From: Rubrivivax gelatinosus
GTDB lineage: Bacteria; Pseudomonadota; Gammaproteobacteria; Burkholderiales; Burkholderiaceae_C
Length of the DNA: 34,021 bases
NCBI RefSeq assembly: GCF_016583785.1
Contig: NZ_NRRU01000058.1
Span: 1 to 34,021 of the forward strand
Reading direction: 5' to 3'
In this document: positions 16,170-24,584 of the stretch, piece by piece
How the letters are laid out: every line of letters starts with the position of its first letter
Position numbering within the stretch: position 1 is the stretch's first letter
Program-made: the position numbers and the translations under genes
The notes under the pieces: generated by a model
What the model was told of the DNA's origin: nothing
Databases searched by the model: none
Seen by the model: the letters and a program-made list of their open reading frames with translations, nothing else

Positions 16170-18521
16170 TCAGGCTCCCAACGCGCTGCACAGCTGCAGC
16201 CTCAGGCTCAGGCCCTCGCGCTGCTGCAGCAGCAGGCGGCCACGCATGCGGCGCATCAGCGAGCGCACCACTGTTTCGGCGAGCGCGAACTCGCGCTCCT
16301 CGTCGCTGCGCGGCGCCAGCCGGGTCGGGCTCGGGTGCCCCTCGGCGTCGACCAGGTCCAGGCACAGCTGGGGCTCGCGTCCGCCGGCGTCGACGCGCAC
16401 CAGGATCAGGTCGCGCTGGGCACGCATGCGCAGCAGGAAGGCGAGCAGGCTGGAGGCGCAGAACGCGAGTTCGGGCGGTGCCGCCCACACCGGTGGCGTG
16501 CCGCCGTCGACTGCCACACGCACCAGCGCCTGGTGCGACTGCGGCAGGTCCTCGCCCAGGTGCATCGCGAGCTGCTCCAGGCTCAGCACCCGCAGCGGCA
16601 GCTCGCCGTCCTCGGGCGTGGCGGCCAGTCGCAGCACGCGTTCCAGCGACAGGTCGGCGCGCACCAGCTGGCGCAAGGCCTTGTCGACGGCGTCGGCGGC
16701 GTGCGCGGGGTCGCTGCCGTGGCCGCGCAGGAAGGTGCTGGCCAGCGACAGCGGCACGCGGATCTCGTTGGCGAGCTGGGCGTAGACGTGGCGCAGCGCG
16801 TCCATGCGCTGGGCTTCGCGCCGAAAGCGCAGGTCGCTGGCGACGTAGACCTTGCCGCCGATCTGCGCCGGCAGCGACGCCCCCGACAGCAGCACCGGCA
16901 GGTGCCGGCCGTCCGGCGTCAGCAGCTCGACCTCGCTGGACAGCAGCCGCGGCATCGCCACCAGGCGCTCGGCGTAGCCGGGCGGATCGGGTTCGTTGCC
17001 GGGCGCGCTGATCAGCGCTGCCAGCCTCTGCCCCTGCAACTGCTCGCGGTCCATGCCCAGCAGCGCCTCGCAGGCCGGGTTGACAGCCTGGATCTCGCCG
17101 CGCGCCGAGGTCTGGATCACGGCGTCGGCGACGGCCTCCAGCATCGCGGTGTTGAACTCCAGCGCCCAGGTGCGGTCGAGGATCAGCCCGGCGATGCCGA
17201 GCATGCGTTCGATCGAACGCTGCTCCTCGGCCGCGAACGCGTTGTTCTGCGTCGACTCGAGGTTGACGATCCAGCGCACCGGCTGCCCCGGCACCGGCAG
17301 GCCCATCTCGGAGACCGTGCCGGCGACGCCGCGCATGTAGAGCGTGCTGCTGCGCACGTCGGCCACACGCAGCGCCCGGCCCGAACGTGCGACCTCGCCC
17401 AGCACGCCGCTGGCGATCGGCTGGCGATAGCCCTCGGGCAGCGCCGCATCCGGCAGCGTCGACTGCTGCACCAGCACGAGCTGGCCTTCGTCGTGGTCGA
17501 CCCGGAACAGCGACACGTGGTCCCAGCCCCGGCTGCAGCGCAGGCCGTCGACGAGCACGCAGGCAACCTCGGTCAGGCTGGCGGCGGCCTGGGCCATGCG
17601 GCCGATCAGCTCCAGCTCGAACTCGAGCGCACGCTGGTGGTCCAGGGCCAGCGCCATGCCCACGGCCTCGCCGATCGGCAGGTGGGCCGCGTGTTCGACG
17701 TCGCGCGGCCCGAACGGGCGCTCGTCGTGGCGCAGCAGCGTGACGATGGCGGCGAGTGCGTCGCCGCGCATCACCGGCCGGCGCAGCATCTGGCGCCAGC
17801 CCTGGGCCAGGAACTCGCGCGTCGCGGCGTCGTCGGCGGCGATCCCGGCATAGGGTTCGCGGGCGAACAGCTCGGCGATGCCGTCGACGCGTGTCGCCGT
17901 CAGCGTGTCCAGGTCGGCGCGCACCATCTCGGGCATCGGCCACCAGCCCCAGGACGTCACCGGCCGCCAGCCGGGCTGCGAGTACAGCAGCCGCACCGCG
18001 GCGCGGTCGGCGCTGATCAGGCTGACCATCAGCGCGTCGAACTGCATCACCTCGCCCAGCCGGTCGGCCAGCGCCGCGAGCAGCCGGTCGCAGTCGCCGG
18101 CGGCGCCGATCGCCTCGTGGATGCCGAGGTTGGCGCGTTCCATCGTCTGGTCGTCGATGAAGCCGACCGAACCCGCGAGCCGGCCCTCGGCGTCGTAGTC
18201 GGGAACGGCGCTGACCTTCAGGAAGACGCGCACGCCGGCGCCGAGATCGGGGCGCATCAGCGTCAGCGGGTATTCGCTGCCACGCTGGGTTTCGTGCCGG
18301 CGCCCGAGTTCGGCCCGCAGCCGCTGGACGCTGGTGGTGTCGAACGGCAGGTCCAGCAGCCTGGCGCCGAGCACGGCACCAGGGCCGGCCAGCGCGGCGG
18401 CACTGCGGTTCAGGTAGCGCATGCGGCCGTCCAGGCCGAGGCGGATCACGCCCTGCGGCAGGTCGTCCAGCGCGCTGCTGCGCAGGCGCAGCGCCAGCGT
18501 TTCGTCGGGTCCGGCATGCAT
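16170..18521 (-). CDS. PAS-GAF-GAF-PAS sensor with degenerate histidine-kinase core
   Basis: A 783-residue soluble sensor with no membrane segment. By pattern the order is PAS (about 15-125), GAF-like (132-295), GAF-like (305-450), PAS (455-570), then a histidine-kinase-like core. At the dimerisation/phosphotransfer helix the sequence is ANEIRVPLSLAS where kinases have AHEIRNPL, so the phospho-acceptor His is Asn585. The following ATPase-like region (645-780) lacks recognisable N-box and G-box motifs; only LDLVDAEGHP faintly recalls them. It should therefore sense ligands or small molecules and signal by conformation, not by phosphotransfer. Start is ATG 18519-18521, 15 bases after the TIR gene; the stop is one base before the CHAT gene, whose receiver-like domain is a natural partner. 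Confidence 0.85.
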   Translation of the reverse strand: MHAGPDETLALRLRSSALDDLPQGVIRLGLDGRMRYLNRSAAALAGPGAVLGARLLDLPFDTTSVQRLRAELGRRHETQRGSEYPLTLMRPDLGAGVRVFLKVSAVPDYDAEGRLAGSVGFIDDQTMERANLGIHEAIGAAGDCDRLLAALADRLGEVMQFDALMVSLISADRAAVRLLYSQPGWRPVTSWGWWPMPEMVRADLDTLTATRVDGIAELFAREPYAGIAADDAATREFLAQGWRQMLRRPVMRGDALAAIVTLLRHDERPFGPRDVEHAAHLPIGEAVGMALALDHQRALEFELELIGRMAQAAASLTEVACVLVDGLRCSRGWDHVSLFRVDHDEGQLVLVQQSTLPDAALPEGYRQPIASGVLGEVARSGRALRVADVRSSTLYMRGVAGTVSEMGLPVPGQPVRWIVNLESTQNNAFAAEEQRSIERMLGIAGLILDRTWALEFNTAMLEAVADAVIQTSARGEIQAVNPACEALLGMDREQLQGQRLAALISAPGNEPDPPGYAERLVAMPRLLSSEVELLTPDGRHLPVLLSGASLPAQIGGKVYVASDLRFRREAQRMDALRHVYAQLANEIRVPLSLASTFLRGHGSDPAHAADAVDKALRQLVRADLSLERVLRLAATPEDGELPLRVLSLEQLAMHLGEDLPQSHQALVRVAVDGGTPPVWAAPPELAFCASSLLAFLLRMRAQRDLILVRVDAGGREPQLCLDLVDAEGHPSPTRLAPRSDEEREFALAETVVRSLMRRMRGRLLLQQREGLSLRLQLCSALGA

Positions 18522-18536
18522 GGCGGTGGCGTCCGT

Positions 18537-19745
18537 TCAGGCGGCTGTGGTGCTGCGGCGCAGCCGTTCGGCCGCGCGCAGGTCCATGTAGGGGTCACCC
18601 AGGTGCAGATGGGCGAGGGCGCGTGGCGGCGCGACGCCGTTGTCCAGCGGGTGGATCTGCATGTGCGCCTCGCCCGGGTGCTGCAGCGCACGTTCGTACT
18701 CCCAGCGCACCCAGCCCGACTGCGCCGCGGCCTCGGACCAGAACAGCAGGAAGAGGTCGGCGCCGTCGAGCTCGCGTTCCAGCTGCGCGCGCCAGTTGCG
18801 GCCCGGGTGCAGGTCGTGGCAGTCGAGGAAGACCTCGATGCCGGCGGCCAGCCGGATGGCGGCCACGCGGTCCAGCACGCGCAGCCGGTCGGCCGAGGCG
18901 TAGGAGGCGAAGGCGCGGCGCACGATCGGCTCGTCCATCACCTGCGCCGGGGGCGCGGCGGGCGACGGCGGCGCGGCCGTGAGCCCGATCTCGAGCCGCA
19001 CGCGGGCGACGACGATGCCGTCGATGCCGACATCCAGGCGCAGCACGGCGCTGTCACCGGCGTCGGCAGTGGCGCGCAGCGCCCAGCTCAGCTTGACCGG
19101 CGTGCCCAGCCAGAGGAAGGACTGGCGCGCGCTCTCGCCGTCCGCGAGTTCGATGCCGATGCCGCCGGCCTCGACGTCCAGCCGCGTGCCGCGCAGCAGC
19201 GGCGCGGCGGCGCCGATGTCCAGCGTCGCGTTCGGGCGCGTCAGCAGCGCCTGCGCACGTTCGCGCTCGGCGGCCGGGTAGGCGACGAAGTCGGCGACGA
19301 AGCTTCTGCCCGCCTGCACCGAAGCCGGCGCGCAGGCGCCGAAACGGGCGTCGTCGGGCCGCGCCTGCAGCGATGCGTCGGGCGGCAGCGGGGCGCCGGT
19401 TGCGGCCACGGACGCGAGCGCGGCGGCTTCGGCGCCGCCGCGCGTGGTGCCGGCGAGCGTGGCGACGGCGCGGCCCAGTTCGGGCCGCAGCGCGGCGATC
19501 TCGGCCCGAAGCTCGGCAGGCAAGCTCGTGCCCAGCTCCTGCCAGGCCGAGTCGAACTCGGCTTCGGCCCGCAGCGCCGGATGCGGCCGCGGCGCGGCGT
19601 CGGGAGCGAGCGCGAGCATGGCCTGCAGGTAGTCCAGCGCGTCGGCCAGCCGCATCAGGCCCAGGCGGCGCCCGACCTCCAGGCCGCAGCCGCGTTCGAA
19701 CGTACGCAGCGCGGCCAGGATGCGCGCCAGATCGGCCAGGGCCAT
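18537..19745 (-). CDS. TIR-domain protein with N-terminal helical and beta-sandwich-like regions
   Basis: A 402-residue soluble protein. Residues 1-125 are helical and Ala/Leu-rich. Residues about 130-255 look like a beta sandwich (FGACAPASVQAGRSFVADF to VVARVRLEIGL), a layout I recall from other bacterial TIR proteins. The TIR domain follows (275-385): RAFASYASADR, then GIEVFLDCHDLHPGRNW, ADLFLLFWSEAAAQSGWV and the Glu of WVRWEYERAL (E349), which matches the catalytic Glu position of NAD-cleaving TIR enzymes. It may therefore hydrolyse NAD or make a cyclic ADP-ribose signal, or act as an adaptor. The start ATG 19743-19745 has a strong ribosome site, GGAGG. It is the first gene of the operon with the kinase-like and CHAT genes. 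Confidence 0.85.
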   Translation of the reverse strand: MALADLARILAALRTFERGCGLEVGRRLGLMRLADALDYLQAMLALAPDAAPRPHPALRAEAEFDSAWQELGTSLPAELRAEIAALRPELGRAVATLAGTTRGGAEAAALASVAATGAPLPPDASLQARPDDARFGACAPASVQAGRSFVADFVAYPAAERERAQALLTRPNATLDIGAAAPLLRGTRLDVEAGGIGIELADGESARQSFLWLGTPVKLSWALRATADAGDSAVLRLDVGIDGIVVARVRLEIGLTAAPPSPAAPPAQVMDEPIVRRAFASYASADRLRVLDRVAAIRLAAGIEVFLDCHDLHPGRNWRAQLERELDGADLFLLFWSEAAAQSGWVRWEYERALQHPGEAHMQIHPLDNGVAPPRALAHLHLGDPYMDLRAAERLRRSTTAA

Positions 19746-20019
19746 GAATCCTCCGTGCGGTGGATGCGGGTCTGCATTGCACCGCCGCGCGGCTTGATCC
19801 GGAATGCGCGAGCGTAGGGAACAGTCGTAACACGCGGTGTGGCCGGCAAGGCCGTGCGCGAGCCGGCGCGGGCGCTCGACCCGGGCATGCCTCGATGCGG
19901 CTGCCCTGGATCAGGCAGCGACCAAGGCCGCTCGCGCCGCTTTCATCCGCTTGCAAATGCGGTGATCCGACACCGATCGTGTCGGCACGCCTCAGCGCGC
20001 CGCGGCAGCCGTCGGCGCC

Positions 20020-21645
20020 TCAGGTCTGCTCGGCCACCATGTCGATCGCGCCGCAGGGGCACTCGACGACGCACAGGCCGCAGCCTTTGCAGTAGTCGTA
20101 GTCGACTGCGTAGCGGCCCGGTGCGGGCTTCTTCACCGCGTTGTCGGGGCAGACGCCGTAGCAGTTGTCGCACTGCAGGCAGTTGCCGCAGCTCAGGCAG
20201 CGCCGCGCCTCGAACAGTGCGTTCTGTTCGGTCAGTCCGTGCTGCACCTCGTCGAAGCCGTCGGTGCGCCGCGCCAGCTCCAGCTGCTCGCGCTCGGTCT
20301 TGGGCGCGTCGCTGTAGTACCAGGGGTTCAGGCGCTCGAACAGCGCCGGGCCGTGTTTGGGCGGCGCCTCGAGCGTCGTGCCCCGCAGCCAGGCGTCGAT
20401 GTGGCGCGCGGCCTTCTTGCCGTGGCCGACGGCGACCGTGACGTTGCGCTCGGCCGGCACCATGTCGCCGCCGGCGAACAGGCCGGGGTGCCCGGTCATC
20501 ATCGTCGCCGGGTCGACCTGGACGACGCCGTCCTGCAGTTCCAGCCCGGGCACACCGTCCAGCAGCGCCAGGTCGACGTCCTGGCCCAGCGCCAGCACCA
20601 GCGAGTCGGCTGCCAGCGTCTCGTATTCGCCGGTCGGCTGCGGCTTGCCGTGTTCGTCCAGGCGCATCTTCTCGATCGTCAGCGTGCCGGCTTCGGCGTG
20701 GGCGACGGTGGACAGCCACTTGACCTGCACGCCTTCCTGCAGCGCCTCCTCGACCTCGAGGTCGTGCGCCGGCATGCGTTCACGCGTGCGGCGGTAGACG
20801 ATCACGGCCTCGGTCGCGCCCAGGCGCTTGGCGGTGCGGGCGACGTCGAGCGCGGTGTTGCCGCCGCCGTAGACGGCGACGCGCCGGCCCAGGAAGGGCG
20901 GCGCGCCGTCTTCCATCGAGTGCAGCACCGCGACCGCGTCGAGGATGCGCGCCGAGTCGCCGGCCGGGATGTAGCTGCGCTTGGCGATGTGCGCGCCGAC
21001 GGCGAGGAAGGCGGCGTCGTAGCCGCCGGCCTGCATCGCGTCGGCGATGCGGTCGATGCGCGTGCCGAGCTTCAGTTCGACGCCGAGCGCGACGATGCGT
21101 GCGACCTCGGCGTCCAGCACCTCGCGCGGCAGGCGGTACTTGGGGATGCCGTAACGCATCATGCCGCCGGCCGCCGCGCCGGCTTCGGCGATCGTCACCG
21201 CGTGCCCCAGCCGGCGCAGGTGGTAGGCGGCCGACAGCCCGGAAGGCCCGGAGCCGACGACGAGCACACGCTTGCCGCTCTCGGCCGCCGGCGGCTCGAA
21301 GGCCCAGCCGCGGCGGATGGCCTCGTCGCCGAGGAAACGCTCGACCGAGTTGATGCCCACCGCCTCGTCGAGCTGGCCGCGGTTGCACGCGCCTTCGCAG
21401 GCGTGATAGCAGACGCGGCCCATCACCGCGGGCAGCGGGTTGTCGCGCACCAGGTGGCGCCAGGCGGCTTCGTAGTCGCCGCCTTCGGCGCGGAACAGCC
21501 AGCCCTGGATGTCCTCGCCCGCCGGGCAGGTGGCGTTGCAGGGCGGCAGCCGGTCGGTGTAGACCGGGCGCTCGCTGCGCCAGCTGCCGGTCTTGTTGGC
21601 CAGCGAGGAGCCCGGGTCCAGCGTGATCGCGAAGGGCTTGTCCAT
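20020..21645 (-). CDS. GltD-like FAD/NAD(P) oxidoreductase subunit with C-terminal ferredoxin domain
   Basis: A 541-residue electron-transfer protein that should link the oxoacid oxidoreductase to NAD(P). The N-terminal iron-sulfur region has CNATC (36-40) and CYHACEGAC (79-87), as in the small subunit of glutamate synthase. The FAD site is VVGSGPSGLSAAY (129-141), the NAD(P) site YGGGNTALDVAR (259-270), and GLFAGGD closes the flavin domain. The C-terminus (about 483-535) has two cysteine-rich motifs, CLSCGNCLQCDNC with a later CP, and CKGCGLCVVECP, forming a fused two-cluster ferredoxin. This replaces the separate delta subunit of pyruvate:ferredoxin oxidoreductases. The ribosome site GGAGG lies just before the ATG 21643-21645, two bases after the beta-subunit stop. 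Last gene of a four-gene operon. Confidence 0.88.
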   Translation of the reverse strand: MDKPFAITLDPGSSLANKTGSWRSERPVYTDRLPPCNATCPAGEDIQGWLFRAEGGDYEAAWRHLVRDNPLPAVMGRVCYHACEGACNRGQLDEAVGINSVERFLGDEAIRRGWAFEPPAAESGKRVLVVGSGPSGLSAAYHLRRLGHAVTIAEAGAAAGGMMRYGIPKYRLPREVLDAEVARIVALGVELKLGTRIDRIADAMQAGGYDAAFLAVGAHIAKRSYIPAGDSARILDAVAVLHSMEDGAPPFLGRRVAVYGGGNTALDVARTAKRLGATEAVIVYRRTRERMPAHDLEVEEALQEGVQVKWLSTVAHAEAGTLTIEKMRLDEHGKPQPTGEYETLAADSLVLALGQDVDLALLDGVPGLELQDGVVQVDPATMMTGHPGLFAGGDMVPAERNVTVAVGHGKKAARHIDAWLRGTTLEAPPKHGPALFERLNPWYYSDAPKTEREQLELARRTDGFDEVQHGLTEQNALFEARRCLSCGNCLQCDNCYGVCPDNAVKKPAPGRYAVDYDYCKGCGLCVVECPCGAIDMVAEQT

Positions 21646-21647
21646 GC

Positions 21648-22634
21648 TCAGTCCTCCAGCCCGAAGCGGCGCACGTTGCGGTCGGCGCTGGCCTGGATCG
21701 CGGCCAGCATCTCGGGGTGCCCGGGCTCGCCGAACAGGTGCGCGAAACGTTTCTGCAGCCGCAGGTACTCGGCCGCGGGCACGCGGTGGCGGATCTTCGA
21801 GACCGCCGTCACCTCGCCGTGTTCGGCCTCGAACACCGGGAAGATGCCGCTTTCCTTGGCCAGCCGCGCCAGGCGCACGGTGTCGTGGCTGCTCGCGCCC
21901 CAGCCCAGCGGGCAGGGCACGAGCACGTGCAGGTAGCGTGCGCCGTGCAGCGCCATCGCTCGTTCGACCTTGGCCTCGAGGTCGTGCAGGTCGGCCACCG
22001 TCGCCGTCGCCACGTAGGGGATGCCGTGCGCCATCGCGATCAGCGGCAGGTTCTTGCCCTGGCCGAAGGGCGCGCCGGGCTCGGGGCCGACGGCCATCGT
22101 GGTCGCGGTGCGTGCGCCCGGCGGCGTCGCCGAGCTGCGCTGCACGCCGGTGTTCATATAGCCCTGGTTGTCGTAGCAGACGTAGAGCACGTCGTCGTTG
22201 CGGTCGAACAGGCCCGACAGGCAGCCGAAGCCGATGTCGGTGGTGCCGCCGTCGCCGCCCTGGGCGATGACGCGCACGCCGCTGCGGCCCTTGACCTTCA
22301 GCGCCGCGGCGATGCCGGTGCCTACCGCCGCGGCGTTGCCGAACAGCGAGTGGATCCACGGCAGCTGCCACGAGGTCTCGGGGTAGGGCGTCGAGAACAC
22401 CTCCAGGCAGCCGGTGGCGTTGGCCGCGATCAGCTGGCCGGCGGCGGCGCGCATCGCGGCGTCGACGACGTAGCGTGCGCCCAGCGCCTCGCCGCAGCCC
22501 TGGCAGGCGCGGTGGCCCGAGTTCAGCGCATTGCTGCGCTGGCGCGAGGCCTGCACCGTGCGTTCCTCGCGTGGCAGCAGCCGGTTGCCGACGGTGAAGG
22601 TGCCGGTCTGGTAGAACTTGACGGGGGCGTTCAT
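21648..22634 (-). CDS. porB: 2-oxoacid:acceptor oxidoreductase, beta (TPP-binding) subunit
   Basis: A 328-residue subunit that binds thiamine diphosphate and one 4Fe-4S cluster. CQGCGE (near residue 45) gives the first cluster cysteines. GGDGGTTDIGFG followed by NDDVLYVCYDNQGYMNTG is the TPP-binding motif of this family. With the alpha and gamma subunits it decarboxylates a 2-oxoacid oxidatively to the CoA thioester. Pyruvate is the commonest substrate, but the operon layout also fits phenylglyoxylate dehydrogenase, so the symbol is a family label. ATG 22632-22634 follows the alpha-subunit stop by two bases. Confidence 0.88.
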   Translation of the reverse strand: MNAPVKFYQTGTFTVGNRLLPREERTVQASRQRSNALNSGHRACQGCGEALGARYVVDAAMRAAAGQLIAANATGCLEVFSTPYPETSWQLPWIHSLFGNAAAVGTGIAAALKVKGRSGVRVIAQGGDGGTTDIGFGCLSGLFDRNDDVLYVCYDNQGYMNTGVQRSSATPPGARTATTMAVGPEPGAPFGQGKNLPLIAMAHGIPYVATATVADLHDLEAKVERAMALHGARYLHVLVPCPLGWGASSHDTVRLARLAKESGIFPVFEAEHGEVTAVSKIRHRVPAAEYLRLQKRFAHLFGEPGHPEMLAAIQASADRNVRRFGLED

Positions 22635-22636
22635 CG

Positions 22637-23890
22637 TCAGCTCACTTTCGAGGCGACGGCACCGACGTCGCGCAGCAGGTTCTCGGCGACCGGCCCGCTG
22701 CGGCGCACCGCCGCTTCGCGTGCCAGCTGGCGCTCGACGATGCGCCAGTCCAGGTCCATGAAGCTGAGCGGCGCCAGCGTGCCGGCCACCGCCTCGCGCA
22801 GCGTGCGCAGCAGCGAGGCCTGCGTGATCGCGCGCCCGCCGAGCCCGGCGACGACGGTGTGGCCGTGCAGCTGCAGCCCCGACAGCGCCAGCCGCACGTC
22901 GGTCGAGACGACGCCGCCCAGTCCGACCGAGAAACTCTTCTCGAGCACGACGACGCGCGCCGCACCTTCGAGCGCGGCGCGCACCGCCGCCAGCGGGAAG
23001 GGCCGGAACGAGGTGATGCCGAGCACGCCGATCGCGACACCCTCGTCGCGCAGCACGTCGACCGCGTCCTTCAGCGTGCCCAGCACCGAGCCGAGCGCGA
23101 CGACGACGGTCTTGGCGCCGTCCAGCCGGTAGCCGCGCACCAGGCCGCCCGAGTCGCGGCCGAAACGCGCCTGGAACTCGGCCGCGATCTGCGGGATGCG
23201 CTCCAGCGCCATCGTCTGCTTGGCGTGGGCGATGTAGCGCACTTCCATGAAGGCCTCGGGGCCGACCATCGCACCGATCGACACCGGCTCGGCCGGGTCC
23301 AGCAGCTGGCGCGGCTCGTAGGGCGGCAGGAAGGCGTCGACCTCGGCCTGCGTCGGCAGGTCCACGCGCTCGTAGGCGTGGGTCAGGATGAAGCCGTCCA
23401 TGCAGACCATCACCGGCATCGACAGCTCCTCGCCGAGCTTGAAGGCCTGCAGGTGCAGGTCGGCTGCCTCCTGGTTGTGTTCGGCGAAGAGCTGGATCCA
23501 GCCGCAGTCGCGCTGGCTCATCGAGTCGCTGTGGTCGTTCCAGATGTTGATCGGCGCACCGATCGCGCGGTTGGCCACCGTCATCACGATCGGCAGCCCC
23601 AGGCCCGAGGCGTTGTAGACCGCCTCGGCCATGAACAGCAGCCCCTGGCTGGCGGTGGCGGTGTAGCTGCGCGCGCCGGCGGCCGAGGCGCCGATGGCCA
23701 CGCTCATCGCCGCGAACTCGCTCTCGACGTTGACGAACTCGCAAGGGCTGAGGCTGCCGTCCTTCACCAGCTCGCCCAGGCCTTCGACGATGTGCGTCTG
23801 CGGCGAGATCGGGTAGGCGCAGATGACTTCGGGGCGGCACAGCGCCACGGCTTCGGCGACGGCGCGCGAGCCTTCGATCTGCTTCAGCAC
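22637..23890 (-). CDS. porA: 2-oxoacid:acceptor oxidoreductase, alpha subunit
   Basis: A 417-residue alpha subunit. YPISPQTHIVE (from about residue 26) is the family's substrate/TPP-contact motif, usually YPITPST; FVNVESEFAAM carries the glutamate that activates TPP, and GITSFRPFP lies in the C-terminal domain. The protein starts with GTG 23888-23890, and an ideal ribosome site (AAGGAG, seven bases upstream) supports this. The start overlaps the end of the gamma gene by seven bases (GTGCTGA), so the genes are translationally coupled. The enzyme class is oxygen-sensitive and normally serves anaerobic or phototrophic metabolism. Confidence 0.9.
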   Translation of the reverse strand: MLKQIEGSRAVAEAVALCRPEVICAYPISPQTHIVEGLGELVKDGSLSPCEFVNVESEFAAMSVAIGASAAGARSYTATASQGLLFMAEAVYNASGLGLPIVMTVANRAIGAPINIWNDHSDSMSQRDCGWIQLFAEHNQEAADLHLQAFKLGEELSMPVMVCMDGFILTHAYERVDLPTQAEVDAFLPPYEPRQLLDPAEPVSIGAMVGPEAFMEVRYIAHAKQTMALERIPQIAAEFQARFGRDSGGLVRGYRLDGAKTVVVALGSVLGTLKDAVDVLRDEGVAIGVLGITSFRPFPLAAVRAALEGAARVVVLEKSFSVGLGGVVSTDVRLALSGLQLHGHTVVAGLGGRAITQASLLRTLREAVAGTLAPLSFMDLDWRIVERQLAREAAVRRSGPVAENLLRDVGAVASKVS

Positions 23891-24483
23891 GGTGCGGCTC
23901 CTTCGGTTGCGGGCCGCGCGGCGGCCTGCTGCTCGACCCAGGCATGGGCGTCGGCGGCGGCGAGGATGTTGGCGTCGGCGACGCGGCCCGAGAACTTGTG
24001 GCGTATCGCCTGCGCCACCGCTTCCAGCGAGACGACGCCGGTGAGCGCCGCCAGGCCGCCCAGCAGCGCCGCGTTCGGCAGCGGCCGGCCCAGCCGCGCC
24101 AGCGCGATCTCGCTCGCCGGCACGGTGGCGGCGTGGCCGGGCGGCAGGCGTGCGGCGAGCTCGGCCAGGCCCAGGCCGGCGAGATCGTGCTGCGAGTTGA
24201 TCAGCACCCAGCCGTCGGCTTTGAGGCCCTGGAAGACGTCGACCTGGTGCAGCAGCGTCGGGTCCTGCACGATCAGCAGGTCGGGTGCCATCACCGGCTC
24301 GCGCGAGCGGATCTCGCGCTCGGCGATGCGGCAGAACGCCACCACTGGCGCGCCGGTGCGCTCGGAGCCGAAACTGGGAAAGGCCTGGGCGTGGCGGCCC
24401 TGCTCGAAGGCCGCGATCGACAGCATCTCGGCCGCCGTCACCGTGCCCTGGCCGCCGCGCCCGTGAAGCCGGATCTGCAGCAT
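23884..24483 (-). CDS. porG: 2-oxoacid:acceptor oxidoreductase, gamma subunit
   Basis: A 199-residue subunit with the N-terminal signature LHGRGGQGTVTAAEML (residues 5-20) and SFGSERTGAPV, typical of the gamma subunit or domain of pyruvate/ketoisovalerate oxidoreductases. It sits at the interface of the complex and helps bind CoA. The start is ATG 24481-24483 with CAGGAG eight bases upstream. It is the first gene of the gamma-alpha-beta-flavoprotein operon and lies about 68 bases downstream of an FNR-type palindrome. Confidence 0.9.
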   Translation of the reverse strand: MLQIRLHGRGGQGTVTAAEMLSIAAFEQGRHAQAFPSFGSERTGAPVVAFCRIAEREIRSREPVMAPDLLIVQDPTLLHQVDVFQGLKADGWVLINSQHDLAGLGLAELAARLPPGHAATVPASEIALARLGRPLPNAALLGGLAALTGVVSLEAVAQAIRHKFSGRVADANILAAADAHAWVEQQAAARPATEGAAPC

Positions 24484-24517
24484 GTCGCTCGCTCCTGCGC
24501 CGAGTGGTCGGCGCCTG

Positions 24518-24523
24518 ATTCTT
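24518..24523 (-). promoter_or_regulatory. Predicted -10 of the oxidoreductase operon
   Basis: AAGAAT on the minus strand, matching four of six bases of TATAAT, in an AT-richer patch. Its spacing from the FNR-type palindrome (24545-24558) would place the palindrome centre about 41 bases before transcription start, the usual position for activation by FNR. Confidence 0.45.
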
Positions 24524-24544
24524 AGCCGCTGCGCTGCAGCGGCA

Positions 24545-24558
24545 TTGAGCGACGTCAA
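24545..24558. promoter_or_regulatory. FNR/CRP-family palindrome upstream of the oxidoreductase operon
   Basis: TTGAGCGACGTCAA is a TTGA-N6-TCAA inverted repeat, the core of FNR/FixK-type sites. It is 62 bases before the porG start, and a -10-like AAGAAT follows at the distance expected for a class II activated promoter. Oxygen-responsive activation would suit an oxygen-sensitive enzyme. The inner bases (G and C next to the half-sites) depart from the strict FNR consensus. Confidence 0.5.
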
Positions 24559-24584
24559 GCGCGCCGATGGCGCGCCGAGGGGGG

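Noticed and set aside
16335..19817. A 1160-codon open frame on the plus strand, antisense to the TIR/kinase/CHAT genes
   Set aside because: It is His/Gln/Arg-rich without any domain, and it mirrors two real genes in the opposite frame. Long antisense frames are common in GC-rich coding DNA.
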